Shown: positions 33,166 to 41,453 of the stretch, piece after piece
How positions within the stretch are numbered: the stretch's first letter is position 1
Layout of the letters: each line of letters opens with the position of its first letter
Source: Bacillus swezeyi
GTDB taxonomy: Bacteria; Bacillota; Bacilli; Bacillales; Bacillaceae
Assembly (NCBI RefSeq): GCF_001969815.1
Contig: NZ_MRBK01000017.1
Coordinates: 36,310-100,309, forward strand
Direction of reading: 5' to 3'
DNA length: 64,000 nucleotides
Position numbers and translations under genes: made by a program
Notes under the pieces: generated by a model
The model's input: the letters and a program-made list of their open reading frames with translations, nothing else
Databases searched by the model: none
Told to the model about the DNA's origin: nothing

Positions 33166-33696
33166 ATGAAGGACTATTTTCTCCAAACAAAACGTATTGG
33201 ATTTTCTATATGGTCAAAAGAGGATCTGAATTTGGCCGAAGCATTGTGGGGAGATCCTGATGTGACCAGATATATTTCTGCAGAAGGGGAGTTGACAGCA
33301 GAAGAGGTAAAAGACCGTTTGCTCATGGAAATCAATCAATATCAAGAGCATGGAGTCCAATACTTCCCAATTTTTGAAGCAGAAGAGAATGTATTCATTG
33401 GATGCTGCGGGCTGCGCCCCTATGACTTTAAAAGTGGAATTTATGAAATTGGATGCCATCTCATACATACAATGTGGGGTAAAGGCTATGCAGGTGAAGC
33501 AGCCAGAGCTATGATTGATTATGCCTTTAAAGAAATAAAAGCAAACAAGCTGTTTGCAGGGCATCACCCCGAAAATTCAGCTTCGCAAAAGTTTTTGGAA
33601 AAGCTGGGCTTTCACTACACACACGACGAATTTTATCAGCCGACAGGGCTTCAGCACCCCTCATATGTATTAAAACAACAGCCTCCCGGTTCATAA
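33166..33696 (+). CDS. GNAT acetyltransferase (RimJ/RimL type)
   Basis: A 176-residue acetyltransferase of the ribosomal-protein-alanine N-acetyltransferase-like group. The acetyl-CoA motif is MWGKGYAGEAARAMIDYAF (R/Q-x-x-G-x-G/A-like), preceded by GCCGLRPYD and GIYEIGCHLI, followed by HPENSASQKFLEKLGF, the usual N-x-x-S-x-x-x-x-x-K-x-G-F block. The substrate cannot be read. GGATGATGG precedes the ATG. It stands alone, ends in a bidirectional terminator and is convergent with pgi. Confidence 0.88.
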   Translation: MKDYFLQTKRIGFSIWSKEDLNLAEALWGDPDVTRYISAEGELTAEEVKDRLLMEINQYQEHGVQYFPIFEAEENVFIGCCGLRPYDFKSGIYEIGCHLIHTMWGKGYAGEAARAMIDYAFKEIKANKLFAGHHPENSASQKFLEKLGFHYTHDEFYQPTGLQHPSYVLKQQPPGS

Positions 33697-33712
33697 GCAC
33701 GGGAGGCTGTTT
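33677..33712. terminator. Bidirectional terminator between acetyltransferase gene and pgi
   Basis: AACAGCCTCCCG (33677-33688) pairs exactly with CGGGAGGCTGTT (33700-33711), with A and T tracts outside. It overlaps the acetyltransferase stop codon. Confidence 0.9.
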
Positions 33713-33717
33713 CATTA

Positions 33718-35070
33718 TTATTGATCCAAGCGTTTCTCAAGCTCCGCTTTTTTCTCTTCAAAGCCCGGTTTGCCGAGAAGCGCGAACATATTGACTTTGT
33801 ACGCCTCTACTCCCGGCTGGTCAAACGGATTGACGCCGAGCAGGTATCCGCTCATCGCGCAGGCTTTTTCAAAGAAGTACACAAGATAGCCAAACGTATA
33901 GGCGTTCATTTCCGGCACGTTGACAATCAGGTTCGGTACATTTCCGTCCGTATGGGCAAGCATAGTGCCTTGGAAAGCTTTTTTATTGACGAAATCGACT
34001 GTTTTGCCGGCAAGATAGTTTAAGCCGTCAAGATCATTATCGGCTTCTTCGATCGTCAGTTCATGTCTTGGCTTTTCAACATTCAAGACGGTTTCAAACA
34101 TATCTCTTCTTCCTTCTTGAACATATTGTCCAAGAGAATGGAGATCAGTTGAGAAATTGGCGGAAGAAGGATAGATGCCTTTTTCGTCTTTCCCTTCACT
34201 TTCTCCAAAGAGCTGTTTCCACCATTCTGCAAAGTACTGAAGGCCAGGCTCATAGTTGATCAGCATTTCGATTGTTTTGCCTTTATTATAAAGGACGTTT
34301 CTGACAACGGCATACTGGTAAGCCGGATTTTCTTCAAGCTCTGATGAAGAAAAGTCTTTGCTTGCATCTCGTGCGCCCTTCATCATATCATCAATATCGG
34401 CTCCGCTGACGGCAATCGGAAGCAGACCAACCGCTGTAAGGACGGAGAACCGCCCGCCGACATCGTCAGGAATGACGAATGACTCAAACCCTTCCTCATT
34501 TGCAAGCGTTTTTAATGCGCCTCGCTCTTTATCTGTCGTCGCATAAATGCGGCGTTTCGCTTCTTCTTTTCCGTACTTGTCTTCAAGAAGCTTGCGGAAA
34601 ATCCGGAAAGCGATCGCAGGCTCTGTTGTCGTGCCTGATTTAGAAATAACGTTAATTGAAAAATCAGCGTCTTCGAGAAGATCCATGACATCTTTCATAT
34701 ATGAAGAGCTGATGTTGTTGCCGATAAAAATAACTTGAGGCGTTTTCCGTTTTTCTTTCGGCAGCGTATTGTAGAATGAATGGTTCAGCATTTCGATCGC
34801 CGCTCTTGCGCCGAGGTATGAGCCGCCGATACCCACAACCAATAAGACATCTGAATCGTTTTTAATTTTTTCAGCGCATTTTTTAATGCGGGCAAACTCT
34901 TCTTGATCGTAGTCAGTCGGAAGATCCACCCAGCCTAAAAAATCGCTGCCCGCACCTGTTTTTTCATGAATGGTGTGATGGGCGACTTTTACGAAATCAC
35001 GCAGATATGTAAGTTCTTGTTCTTTAAAGAATGGCAATGCTCTTGAGTAGTCAAAACGAACATGCGTCAT
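33718..35070 (-). CDS. pgi: Glucose-6-phosphate isomerase
   Basis: A 450-residue enzyme interconverting glucose-6-phosphate and fructose-6-phosphate in glycolysis. Diagnostic blocks include [62 protein letters not shown] and [10 protein letters not shown]. Length is normal for the Firmicute type. CTGGAGGT lies 8-9 bases before the ATG. It is transcribed alone; the 300-base region upstream to 35,372 has no gene, only a small inverted repeat (TGTCG/CGACA near 35,160-35,178) and the terminator of the next gene. Confidence 0.97.
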   Translation of the reverse strand: MTHVRFDYSRALPFFKEQELTYLRDFVKVAHHTIHEKTGAGSDFLGWVDLPTDYDQEEFARIKKCAEKIKNDSDVLLVVGIGGSYLGARAAIEMLNHSFYNTLPKEKRKTPQVIFIGNNISSSYMKDVMDLLEDADFSINVISKSGTTTEPAIAFRIFRKLLEDKYGKEEAKRRIYATTDKERGALKTLANEEGFESFVIPDDVGGRFSVLTAVGLLPIAVSGADIDDMMKGARDASKDFSSSELEENPAYQYAVVRNVLYNKGKTIEMLINYEPGLQYFAEWWKQLFGESEGKDEKGIYPSSANFSTDLHSLGQYVQEGRRDMFETVLNVEKPRHELTIEEADNDLDGLNYLAGKTVDFVNKKAFQGTMLAHTDGNVPNLIVNVPEMNAYTFGYLVYFFEKACAMSGYLLGVNPFDQPGVEAYKVNMFALLGKPGFEEKKAELEKRLDQ

Positions 35071-35320
35071 ATTAATAAACCTCCAGTACTCACTGTTTTC
35101 TTAAATCCCCGCCAGCGCTTTCATTCTCGCCAAAGCTCCGGCTTAAAGGGTTGTTAAACATGTCGATTTACGGCGACAGCCTCTTCCCTTTTCACTTTAT
35201 ATGAACTCTTTCGTTAAATCAAGTGATGAAAAAGATGCGGTACCCGGCATGCGGCGGCTGAACGGCCAAAAATCCAGATTTCTTCATGCACTTTTCATTT
35301 TTGTCAAAATGACAACAAAT

Positions 35321-35358
35321 AAAAAAGCGGCTCAGCAAGGAGGACCCTACCTGAGCCG
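35321..35358 (-). terminator. Terminator of the alcohol dehydrogenase gene
   Basis: CGGCTCAG (35328-35335) pairs with CTGAGCCG (35351-35358); the minus strand then has a run of six T (35321-35326). Confidence 0.85.
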
Positions 35359-35372
35359 TCTTTTCAGAAACT

Positions 35373-36536
35373 CTACAAAGAAGCCTTCAAGATAGCCAGA
35401 ACATCCGCTTTATTCAACGTTTTGAAGCGGCCGAATTCTCCGTTGGCCATCGCTTTGTCAGCAATAAGATCAAGCTTTTCATCCGTGATGTCATAATCGG
35501 CGAGGCGATTTGGCGCTCCGAGGCTTGTCCAAAACTCGGAAAGCTTTTCAATACCCGCCAAAGCAACTTCACGATCAGTTTTGCCTGTTTCATCAATATT
35601 GAATACGCGGACGGCAAGCTGTTTAAAGCGGCCGACATTTTCAGACAGCGTGTGCTTCATCCAGTTCGGGAAAAGAATCGCAAGTCCTCCGGCATGCGGA
35701 ATATCGTAAACCGCAGAGACGGCGTGTTCGATATTGTGAGTCGCCCAGTCACCGCGCGCGCCCATTGAAAGCATACCGTTAAGCGCAATTGTCCCTGTAT
35801 AAAGAATCGTTTCGCGGAGCTCATAGTTTTCAAGGTCTTCTATAAGCTTCGGAGCGGCTTCAATCACCGTTCTTAAGAGGGACTCGCACATCCGATCCTG
35901 ATAAGGGGTATTTTCGGTATGGTGAAAATATTGTTCAAACACGTGGGACATCATGTCGACCATGCCGTAAATCGTATGGTCTTTAGGCACCGTGAAGGTG
36001 TTGACCGGATCAAGTATCGAGAATTTAGGGAATACAAGCGGGCTTCCCCATCCGTACTTTTCATTGGTTTCCCAATTGGTAATAACAGAGCCTGAATTCA
36101 TTTCCGATCCAGTCGCCGCTAATGTCAAAACCGTTCCGAACGGCAGCGCATCAGTCGGAATATGTTTCTTGGTGACAATGTCCCAGGCATCGCCGTCATA
36201 TTTCGCACCCGCGGCGATCGCTTTCGTACAGTCGATGACGCTTCCGCCTCCAACTGCCAGCAGAAAATCAATATCGTTCTCTTTGCAGATTGCTGCCCCT
36301 TTATTGACTGTAGCGACGCGCGGATTCGGTTCAACTCCGGGCAGTTCATGAACGGCTGCCCCCGCTTTTTCGAGGATAGAAATGACCTGATCGTATAAAC
36401 CGCTTCGTTTAATGCTGCCTCCCCCGTAAACGAGCAAAATATTCCGGCCATAGTGTTTAACCTCTTCTGAAAGCTTTTCAACTTCTCCGCGGCCGAAAAT
36501 CAGTTTCGTGGGATTCCAATATGTAAAGTTATCCAT
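35373..36536 (-). CDS. yugJ: Iron-containing (NADH-dependent butanol-type) alcohol dehydrogenase
   Basis: A 387-residue group III alcohol dehydrogenase. The N-terminus has [15 protein letters not shown] and GGGSIKRSG; the nucleotide site is [14 protein letters not shown]; metal ligands are expected in [14 protein letters not shown] (Asp, His), [17 protein letters not shown] (His residues). It should reduce aldehydes to alcohols with NAD(P)H. B. subtilis has two such paralogues here (yugJ, yugK); only one is present. The length matches YugJ. The ATG at 36536 follows AAAGGAGG; the in-frame extension to 36557 covers that site. Confidence 0.88.
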   Translation of the reverse strand: MDNFTYWNPTKLIFGRGEVEKLSEEVKHYGRNILLVYGGGSIKRSGLYDQVISILEKAGAAVHELPGVEPNPRVATVNKGAAICKENDIDFLLAVGGGSVIDCTKAIAAGAKYDGDAWDIVTKKHIPTDALPFGTVLTLAATGSEMNSGSVITNWETNEKYGWGSPLVFPKFSILDPVNTFTVPKDHTIYGMVDMMSHVFEQYFHHTENTPYQDRMCESLLRTVIEAAPKLIEDLENYELRETILYTGTIALNGMLSMGARGDWATHNIEHAVSAVYDIPHAGGLAILFPNWMKHTLSENVGRFKQLAVRVFNIDETGKTDREVALAGIEKLSEFWTSLGAPNRLADYDITDEKLDLIADKAMANGEFGRFKTLNKADVLAILKASL

Positions 36537-36671
36537 GCAATCTCCTCCTTTAACCACTATTATGTTAAAAGGTTGTCCGCCATGTAAAGCGATCTGCTCT
36601 TATACGCATAAACTGTCCAAAACGGTCACAATCTATAAATGTTTCATGACTAAAAAAGGAGGAATAAATAA

Positions 36672-36908
36672 ATGAGTGTTATTCAGCGCATTGCACTGGT
36701 ATTGACGATCATCGGAGCTATCAATTGGGGACTGATAGGATTTTTTCAATTTGACTTGGTAGCGGCCATTTTCGGAGGCCCTGGATCGGCTTTTTCCCGC
36801 ACGATTTATGCGCTTGTCGGAATTGCTGGTCTGATTAATCTCGGCCTTTTATTTAAACCGGCTGAAGAAACCGCCGGAGAAGAAGCCAAACAGCCGGAAA
36901 TGCGGTAG
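36672..36908 (+). CDS. yuzA: YuzA, DUF378 family membrane protein
   Basis: A 78-residue protein with two spans (about 8-27 and 42-64) and a charged, Glu-rich tail. The motif LTIIGAINWGLIGFFQFDLVAAIFGG is diagnostic of DUF378. Function unknown. AAAAGGAGG lies 8 bases before the ATG. It is followed by a terminator hairpin that appears twice, with a repeat element between the copies. Confidence 0.88.
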   Translation: MSVIQRIALVLTIIGAINWGLIGFFQFDLVAAIFGGPGSAFSRTIYALVGIAGLINLGLLFKPAEETAGEEAKQPEMR

Positions 36909-36921
36909 CCGGCATAAAAAA

Positions 36922-37149
36922 ATAACTCCGGCGCAGGCCGGAGTTATCAGCGTGTCGACAAACCCTCGCATTCGTTGTCAGGCCTGCGCGTCGGTGCTCA
37001 CGAATTCCAACATTCGCTCCGCTCCGATGCTCGGCCTTCCTAGACTGCAAAGGTTTTCAATCACGCTGAAAGGATGACAACATCCTAAAACTTCAAACCG
37101 TTTTAGGATGTTGTCAACAATCTATAACTCCGGCGCAGGCCGGAGTTAT
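36922..37149. repeat. Structured intergenic element bounded by two copies of a terminator hairpin
   Basis: The 26-base hairpin beginning ATAACTCCGG and ending CCGGAGTTAT occurs identically at 36922-36947 and 37124-37149. Between them is about 176 bases that can fold: CAGCGTG (36948-36954) is complementary to CACGCTG (37062-37068), and GACAACATCCTAAAAC (37076-37091) is exactly complementary to 37100-37115. There is no open frame. It looks like a REP/BIME-type or mobile miniature intergenic repeat inserted at a terminator, with duplication of the terminator. Confidence 0.7.
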
Positions 37150-37153
37150 TTTT
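37124..37153. terminator. Bidirectional terminator (second copy) for yuzA and yugI
   Basis: The palindromic hairpin is followed on the plus strand by TTTT; the first copy (36922-36947) is preceded by an A tract. Together the outer flanks rebuild one ordinary bidirectional terminator between convergent yuzA and yugI. Confidence 0.8.
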
Positions 37154-37160
37154 GTTAAGC

Positions 37161-37550
37161 TTACTTTTTAATTAAATCTTTTCTGTTTGACTGCTCGATC
37201 CACTCTTCAAGCTTATCTTTTAAAGTGTTGAAGCCTTGCGGAGCAGCCGCATCTTCAGCTTGGACTGATTTTGGTTTTCTAGGCTTGCTTTCTTTTCGTT
37301 CAGGAGCTGCCTGTGTAGCGCGGATTGAAAGGCTGATTTTTCCTTTTTCCTCATCTACAGAAAGAACTTTCACCTGCACTTCATCACCAATAGCCAAGTG
37401 CTCATTAATATCTTTAACGAAACCATGTGTTACCTCTGAAATATGCACAAGTCCCTGTGTTTCTTCATCTAAAGCAACAAACGCTCCATACGCCTGTAAT
37501 CCAGTCACTTTTCCAGTGTAAACACTGCCCACTTCAAATTTTGCTGTCAT
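37161..37550 (-). CDS. yugI: YugI, S1-domain general stress protein 13 homologue
   Basis: A 129-residue protein with one S1 RNA-binding domain (about residues 5-75: VGSVYTGKVTGLQAYGAFVALDEETQGLVHISE) and a basic, Pro/Lys-rich C-terminal region. It matches B. subtilis YugI/GSP13, a ribosome-associated stress protein. The ATG at 37550 follows TAGGAG by 9 bases. It is transcribed alone from a clear sigma-A promoter upstream and is convergent with yuzA. Confidence 0.9.
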   Translation of the reverse strand: MTAKFEVGSVYTGKVTGLQAYGAFVALDEETQGLVHISEVTHGFVKDINEHLAIGDEVQVKVLSVDEEKGKISLSIRATQAAPERKESKPRKPKSVQAEDAAAPQGFNTLKDKLEEWIEQSNRKDLIKK

Positions 37551-37604
37551 AACTAACAACTCCTAAATCTTATGAATTTAATCTCTTTTTATACGCAATA
37601 AATA

Positions 37605-37633
37605 ATTATATCATACAAGTCTCTTTTAAGCAA
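37605..37633 (-). promoter_or_regulatory. Sigma-A promoter of yugI
   Basis: On the minus strand TTGCTT (37628-37633), 17 bases, TATAAT (37605-37610), ending 55 bases before the yugI ATG. Confidence 0.8.
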
Positions 37634-37675
37634 AAAACTTTTTGTTGAAAATCGATGTTTAAAACACACGCTAAA

Positions 37676-37759
37676 GGGGAATACTAAAGAATAATAAAGG
37701 CTTTCTAGTATTCCCCCCTTATTTTGGATGCGGACCTAATAAAAGGTGCGCATTTTTTT
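37676..37759 (+). terminator. Two successive terminator-like hairpins upstream of yugI
   Basis: First hairpin: GGGGAATACTA (37676-37686) with TAGTATTCCCC (37706-37716), then CCTTATTTT. Second: ATGCG..CCT (37728-) with AGG..CGCAT (to 37753), then seven T. Both have their T tracts on the plus strand, although no plus-strand gene lies upstream; on the minus strand they follow alaT and the first could still terminate it weakly. Confidence 0.55.
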
Positions 37760-37778
37760 GTTCTCGAGAAATGAGCGG

Positions 37779-38939
37779 CTATATCTTTTCGACAAAGCGC
37801 TTCATTCTGGCGAGCGCTTCCTGAAGCTGTTCGAGTGAGGAAGCGTAGGAGCACCTGATATAGCCTTCACCACTCGGGCCAAATACATTGCCCGGAACGA
37901 CGGCAACTTTTTCTTTCATGAGAAGTTGTTCTGCAAACGTCTCGGAATTCATGCCTGTTTTTTCAATTGAAGGGAACGCATAAAAAGCGCCTCCCGGCTG
38001 GTGGCAGTCAAGCCCAATCTCATTTAGGCTGTCGACAAACACATTCCGTCTGCGCCGGTAGCTTTTTTTCATCTTTTCAACATCTTCCATTCCGTTTTTA
38101 AGCGCTTCCTCTGCTGCAAATTGAGCCATGCTCGGTGCACACATCATCGAATATTGATGGATTTTAAGCATTGGCTCCCGTAAAAAAGCCGGAGCCGCGG
38201 CATATCCGAGACGCCAACCCGTCATGGCAAAACCTTTGGAAAATCCGGATATCAAAATCGTCCGCTCTTTCATTCCGCTGATTTCCGCAAAGCTTGTATA
38301 TGGTTCATCATATGTAAGCTCGGCATAAATTTCATCGGCAATGACAATCAGGTCGTGTTTTTCCGCAAAAACTGCGATGTCTTCCAGTTCTTTTCTTGAA
38401 TAAACCGAACCGGTCGGATTTGACGGGGTGCAAAGAATGATTGCTTTTGTCCGCTCCGTCAAAGCTTCTTCAAAGTCTTCCGCCCTTGCCTTAAATCCCC
38501 GCGCTGCATTCGTATGAATATGAACCGCTTTTCCCCCCGCCAAAGAGACAAGCGCCTCATAAGCGACGAAACACGGCTCAGGAATCAGCACTTCTTCCCC
38601 TGGGTCAAGGATCGCCCTGACTGCGATATCGAGGGCCTGGCTCGCTCCTACTGTCACAATCAGCTCATCCTCGGGCGAATAGTCAAGATGAAAGCGTTTA
38701 TTTAAATAAGCGCTGATCTCCTTTCGTAAAGAGGGCAGACCGGCATTTGCCGTATATGAAGTGTAGCCCTGTTCAAGAGAAAGGATGCTCGCCTCTCTGA
38801 CATTCCATGCCGTAACAAAATCAGGCTCCCCGACACCCAAGGAAATGACGCCTTCCATGGTAGATGCAAGATCAAAAAACTTGCGGATGCCGGACGGTTT
38901 GATTTGCTGTGCTGCTTTGGATATATAAGTTGATCTCAT
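37779..38939 (-). CDS. alaT: Alanine transaminase AlaT (PLP aminotransferase class I)
   Basis: A 386-residue PLP-dependent aminotransferase. Conserved parts: KPSGIRKFFDLA and GVGEPDF at the N-terminus, TVGASQALDIA, CTPSNPTGSVYS (Asn), VIADEIYAELTYD (Asp, Tyr), SGFSKGFAMTGWRLGY (PLP lysine in SKGFAMTG) and the C-terminal RCSYA (substrate Arg). In B. subtilis AlaT (YugH) makes alanine from pyruvate. The start ATG 38939 is 2 bases after the alaR stop, so the pair is translationally coupled; longer in-frame starts lie inside alaR. Confidence 0.92.
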   Translation of the reverse strand: MRSTYISKAAQQIKPSGIRKFFDLASTMEGVISLGVGEPDFVTAWNVREASILSLEQGYTSYTANAGLPSLRKEISAYLNKRFHLDYSPEDELIVTVGASQALDIAVRAILDPGEEVLIPEPCFVAYEALVSLAGGKAVHIHTNAARGFKARAEDFEEALTERTKAIILCTPSNPTGSVYSRKELEDIAVFAEKHDLIVIADEIYAELTYDEPYTSFAEISGMKERTILISGFSKGFAMTGWRLGYAAAPAFLREPMLKIHQYSMMCAPSMAQFAAEEALKNGMEDVEKMKKSYRRRRNVFVDSLNEIGLDCHQPGGAFYAFPSIEKTGMNSETFAEQLLMKEKVAVVPGNVFGPSGEGYIRCSYASSLEQLQEALARMKRFVEKI

Positions 38940-38940
38940 T

Positions 38941-39441
38941 TTACGGAGACACCACGATTCTTTTGTCATCATCACCGGAGTCAAAAACTTTACCGTCGTG
39001 CTTGTATTTCTTTAAAATAAAGTGGGTGGTTGTCGATACGACGGAATCAAGAGTCGATAATTTTTCGGACACGAAATGCGAAATATCCGACATCGTTCTG
39101 CCGCGGATGACAACTGAGAGATCGTAGACGCCAGACATTAAGTAAACGGATTCAACTTCCTGAAACCTGTAAATGCGTTCGGCCACTTCGTCAAAACCGA
39201 CGCCTCGCTTTGGCGTCACCTTGACATCAATCATCGCCGTTACGCCTTCATGGCCGTCCACTTTACGCCAGTCGATCATCGTTGAATAATCAATGATGAC
39301 CTTTTCTTTCTCAAGCTTTTCAATGATCGCTTTTGTTTCTTCCTGAGAAATATTCGCCATTTTGGCGATGGTTTCAGGTTCCAGCCGGCTGTTCTCCTCT
39401 AGAATTTCCAATATTTCTGTTTCTTTTTCGGTTAGTTTCAT
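38941..39441 (-). CDS. alaR: AlaR, Lrp/AsnC-family regulator
   Basis: A 166-residue regulator: an N-terminal winged helix-turn-helix (about 1-60; LTEKETEILEILEENSRLEPETIAKMANISQEETKAIIEKLE) and a C-terminal ligand-binding RAM/AsnC domain (about 70-150, with VYLMSGVYDLSVVIRG). In B. subtilis AlaR (YugG) activates alaRT expression, probably in response to alanine. It heads the alaR-alaT operon and has its own sigma-A-like promoter upstream. Confidence 0.92.
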   Translation of the reverse strand: MKLTEKETEILEILEENSRLEPETIAKMANISQEETKAIIEKLEKEKVIIDYSTMIDWRKVDGHEGVTAMIDVKVTPKRGVGFDEVAERIYRFQEVESVYLMSGVYDLSVVIRGRTMSDISHFVSEKLSTLDSVVSTTTHFILKKYKHDGKVFDSGDDDKRIVVSP

Positions 39442-39480
39442 CTGTTATCACACCTTTATATGTCAAGAAATCTTCTGAAT

Positions 39481-39508
39481 ATTATAGCACGTTTTTCAGC
39501 GATTGTAA
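39481..39508 (-). promoter_or_regulatory. Promoter of alaR-alaT
   Basis: On the minus strand TTACAA (39503-39508), 16 bases, TATAAT (39481-39486), 39 bases before the alaR ATG. Confidence 0.7.
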
Positions 39509-39571
39509 GTCGGTAAAAAAAAGCGAAATACAGCGTGAAAAAAATTTTTTCGGGTACGATAAATAACATAC

Positions 39572-39600
39572 TCTGACTGGCCTGACAACATACAGTCAGA
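39572..39600 (+). promoter_or_regulatory. Inverted repeat upstream of yugF
   Basis: TCTGACTG (39572-39579) pairs exactly with CAGTCAGA (39593-39600) around 13 bases, followed by TTGTTTT. Either an operator or a leader hairpin; it lies 41 bases before the yugF start. Confidence 0.4.
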
Positions 39601-39641
39601 TTGTTTTACATGAAAGAAAACCATTCGGAGTGATTTTGATC

Positions 39642-40463
39642 ATGCTGTTAACAAAACCTTCAATGCAAACCGTTCAAGGTGTCAACATATATTATGAACA
39701 TTACGAAAATCCAGGCAGAACAACGCTTATTTTAATACACGGCTTTCTTTCCTCTTCGTTCTGCTACAGAAAGATTATTCCTCTTTTGAAGGATGAATTT
39801 AACTTAATTGCCATTGACTTGCCTCCGTTTGGACAGTCGGAAAAATCACGGACGTTCGTCTATACCTATCAAAACATGGCCAGGGTGGTCATCGAACTGA
39901 TCGAACGGCTGCATATTAAAGAAGCCGTCTTGGTGGGCCATTCAATGGGCGGCCAAATCTCTCTTTATGCCATAAAAGAAAGGCCAGAACTATTTAAAAA
40001 AGCCGTCCTGCTCTGCAGTTCAGGATATTTAAAGCGCTCACCGCGGCCGCTGATTTTCGGAAGCCACATCCCTTATTTCTATTTGTATATCAAACGCTGG
40101 CTGGCTAAACAGGGTGTACTGAAAAACCTTATGAATGTAGTCTATGACCGTTCTCTAATCGATCAGGAAATGATCAACGGCTATTTAAAGCCTTTTCTCG
40201 ACGATCAGATATTCAGAGCGCTCGCACGCCTGATCAGACACAGGGAAGGCGATTTAACACCGGACGATTTAAAAAGAATAGAAACCCCCTCCCTTTTGAT
40301 CTGGGGGGAAGAAGACCGCGTCGTTCCGGTTCAGATCGGAAAAAGGCTTCATCAGGATCTGCCCAATTCTATGTTTTATTCTTTAAAACATACCGGGCAT
40401 CTCGTTCCTGAGGAAAATCCTGATTATGTTTCAGACAAAATCGTCGATTTCATCATGACATAA
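39642..40463 (+). CDS. yugF: YugF, alpha/beta hydrolase
   Basis: A 273-residue alpha/beta hydrolase. The oxyanion region is LILIHGFLSSSFCYRKI, the nucleophile elbow is VGHSMGGQIS (Ser near 101-105), the acid Asp is in LIWGEEDRVVP and the His in KHTGHLVPEENP. It should be a cytoplasmic esterase, lipase or related hydrolase; substrate unknown. The ATG at 39642 is 9 bases after GGAGTGA; an upstream GTG at 39630 overlaps that site. Length matches YugF of B. subtilis. Confidence 0.9.
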   Translation: MLLTKPSMQTVQGVNIYYEHYENPGRTTLILIHGFLSSSFCYRKIIPLLKDEFNLIAIDLPPFGQSEKSRTFVYTYQNMARVVIELIERLHIKEAVLVGHSMGGQISLYAIKERPELFKKAVLLCSSGYLKRSPRPLIFGSHIPYFYLYIKRWLAKQGVLKNLMNVVYDRSLIDQEMINGYLKPFLDDQIFRALARLIRHREGDLTPDDLKRIETPSLLIWGEEDRVVPVQIGKRLHQDLPNSMFYSLKHTGHLVPEENPDYVSDKIVDFIMT

Positions 40464-40488
40464 AAAAACCGCCGTCCGGCGGTTTTTA
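40464..40488. terminator. Terminator of yugF
   Basis: AAAACCGCC pairs with GGCGGTTTT around GTCC-type loop, with T and A tracts; bidirectional with yugE. Confidence 0.85.
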
Positions 40489-40520
40489 AACAGTTTTACG
40501 GAGTGAATGCATTTTGATGT

Positions 40521-40775
40521 TCAGCAGGAACTGCTGTCCTTGATCACAAGCAGCCGCTCTGCAAGCTTTATGCATGTTTCCAGAGGCAGCACATGATCAA
40601 ATGACACTTCAAAAACGGTTTGAATCGTCTTTCCAAGCTGTTCGGCGTCGTCTTCCGTATAGACGGCCTGAACGATTTCCGCGGCTTCCGTTTCATAAAA
40701 ATCAGGCCCGGCCTGGAATGGGTCCCATTCTTTTATGATGTGTATGATTTGAGCTGCCGCCTGACTTTCTTTCAT
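40521..40775 (-). CDS. yugE: YugE, DUF1871 family protein
   Basis: An 84-residue acidic helical protein with IIKEWDPFQAGPDFYETEAAEIVQAVY, the DUF1871 signature. Function unknown. Start is placed at ATG 40775 (GGTGAT a few bases upstream); a GTG three codons earlier is an alternative. Confidence 0.82.
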   Translation of the reverse strand: MKESQAAAQIIHIIKEWDPFQAGPDFYETEAAEIVQAVYTEDDAEQLGKTIQTVFEVSFDHVLPLETCIKLAERLLVIKDSSSC

Positions 40776-40852
40776 ATTTATCACCGCTTAACCTGTAATT
40801 TTACAAAGCTATTGTATCATAACCTGCGAATTCTTCGATATAAATCACCGTT

Positions 40853-41350
40853 TTAAAGATCCGCCTTATTGCTTTTCCGCCGCCTGGCGATCAAAAAAAG
40901 ACCGATGCCATTGACCAGAACGAGGCCAAAAAGTGTATTGCCAAGAGGCGCCCAACCGCTTTCTCCCGTCAAAAACAGCGACAGTACAACCTTGCCGATC
41001 AGCGTCACATTCAATACCGCCAACCCCCACGTTAAGGAGCGCTTCCAAAATGCCGTGCCAATCAGCACGAGAAATCCCATCATAAAAACGATCGTTAAAA
41101 TGGCTGTAACAGGGTCGGACAGGAGCTTGAGCTCGTAGTCCAAAACAGTTTGCATCTCAGGGTTGACCGTTTCCGGGACAGGAAACCAAAACATGCTGCT
41201 CATCATCAGCACAAATGTCATGATGACACCCTTCCAGCTTCGCTTATAGCAAAAATAAGCGAGAACAACGAGAAACACCGGACGGATATACCAGCTCAGC
41301 GGATTAAGATGGCGCTGAAAGGCCCATTCAAGTATGCTGTTCCACTCCAT
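40853..41350 (-). CDS. Four-span integral membrane protein, unknown
   Basis: A 165-residue membrane protein with about four spans (near 20-37, 41-57, 83-103, 108-128, possibly a fifth at 138-155) and a basic C-terminus (RRRKSNKADL). No family recognised. AAAAGGAGTG precedes the ATG by about 9 bases. It is divergent from patB and not part of the B. subtilis order as I recall it. Confidence 0.7.
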   Translation of the reverse strand: MEWNSILEWAFQRHLNPLSWYIRPVFLVVLAYFCYKRSWKGVIMTFVLMMSSMFWFPVPETVNPEMQTVLDYELKLLSDPVTAILTIVFMMGFLVLIGTAFWKRSLTWGLAVLNVTLIGKVVLSLFLTGESGWAPLGNTLFGLVLVNGIGLFLIARRRKSNKADL

Positions 41351-41453
41351 CCTGCAGTCACTCCTTTTTTACGGAGACTTTCTTTGCTTAAACATTGCAA
41401 TCTCCTGCTATCATCGTTAATGTATAACATATGAAAAAACATGAGGTGAGATC

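Noticed and set aside
35201..35395. 64-codon plus-strand frame in the pgi-yugJ gap
   Set aside because: No ribosome site, and it runs through the yugJ terminator and into the yugJ coding end on the other strand.
36948..37123. Idea that the segment between the terminator copies is a CRISPR array or tRNA-like gene
   Set aside because: No repeated units of CRISPR type and no cloverleaf; it has two unequal hairpins instead.
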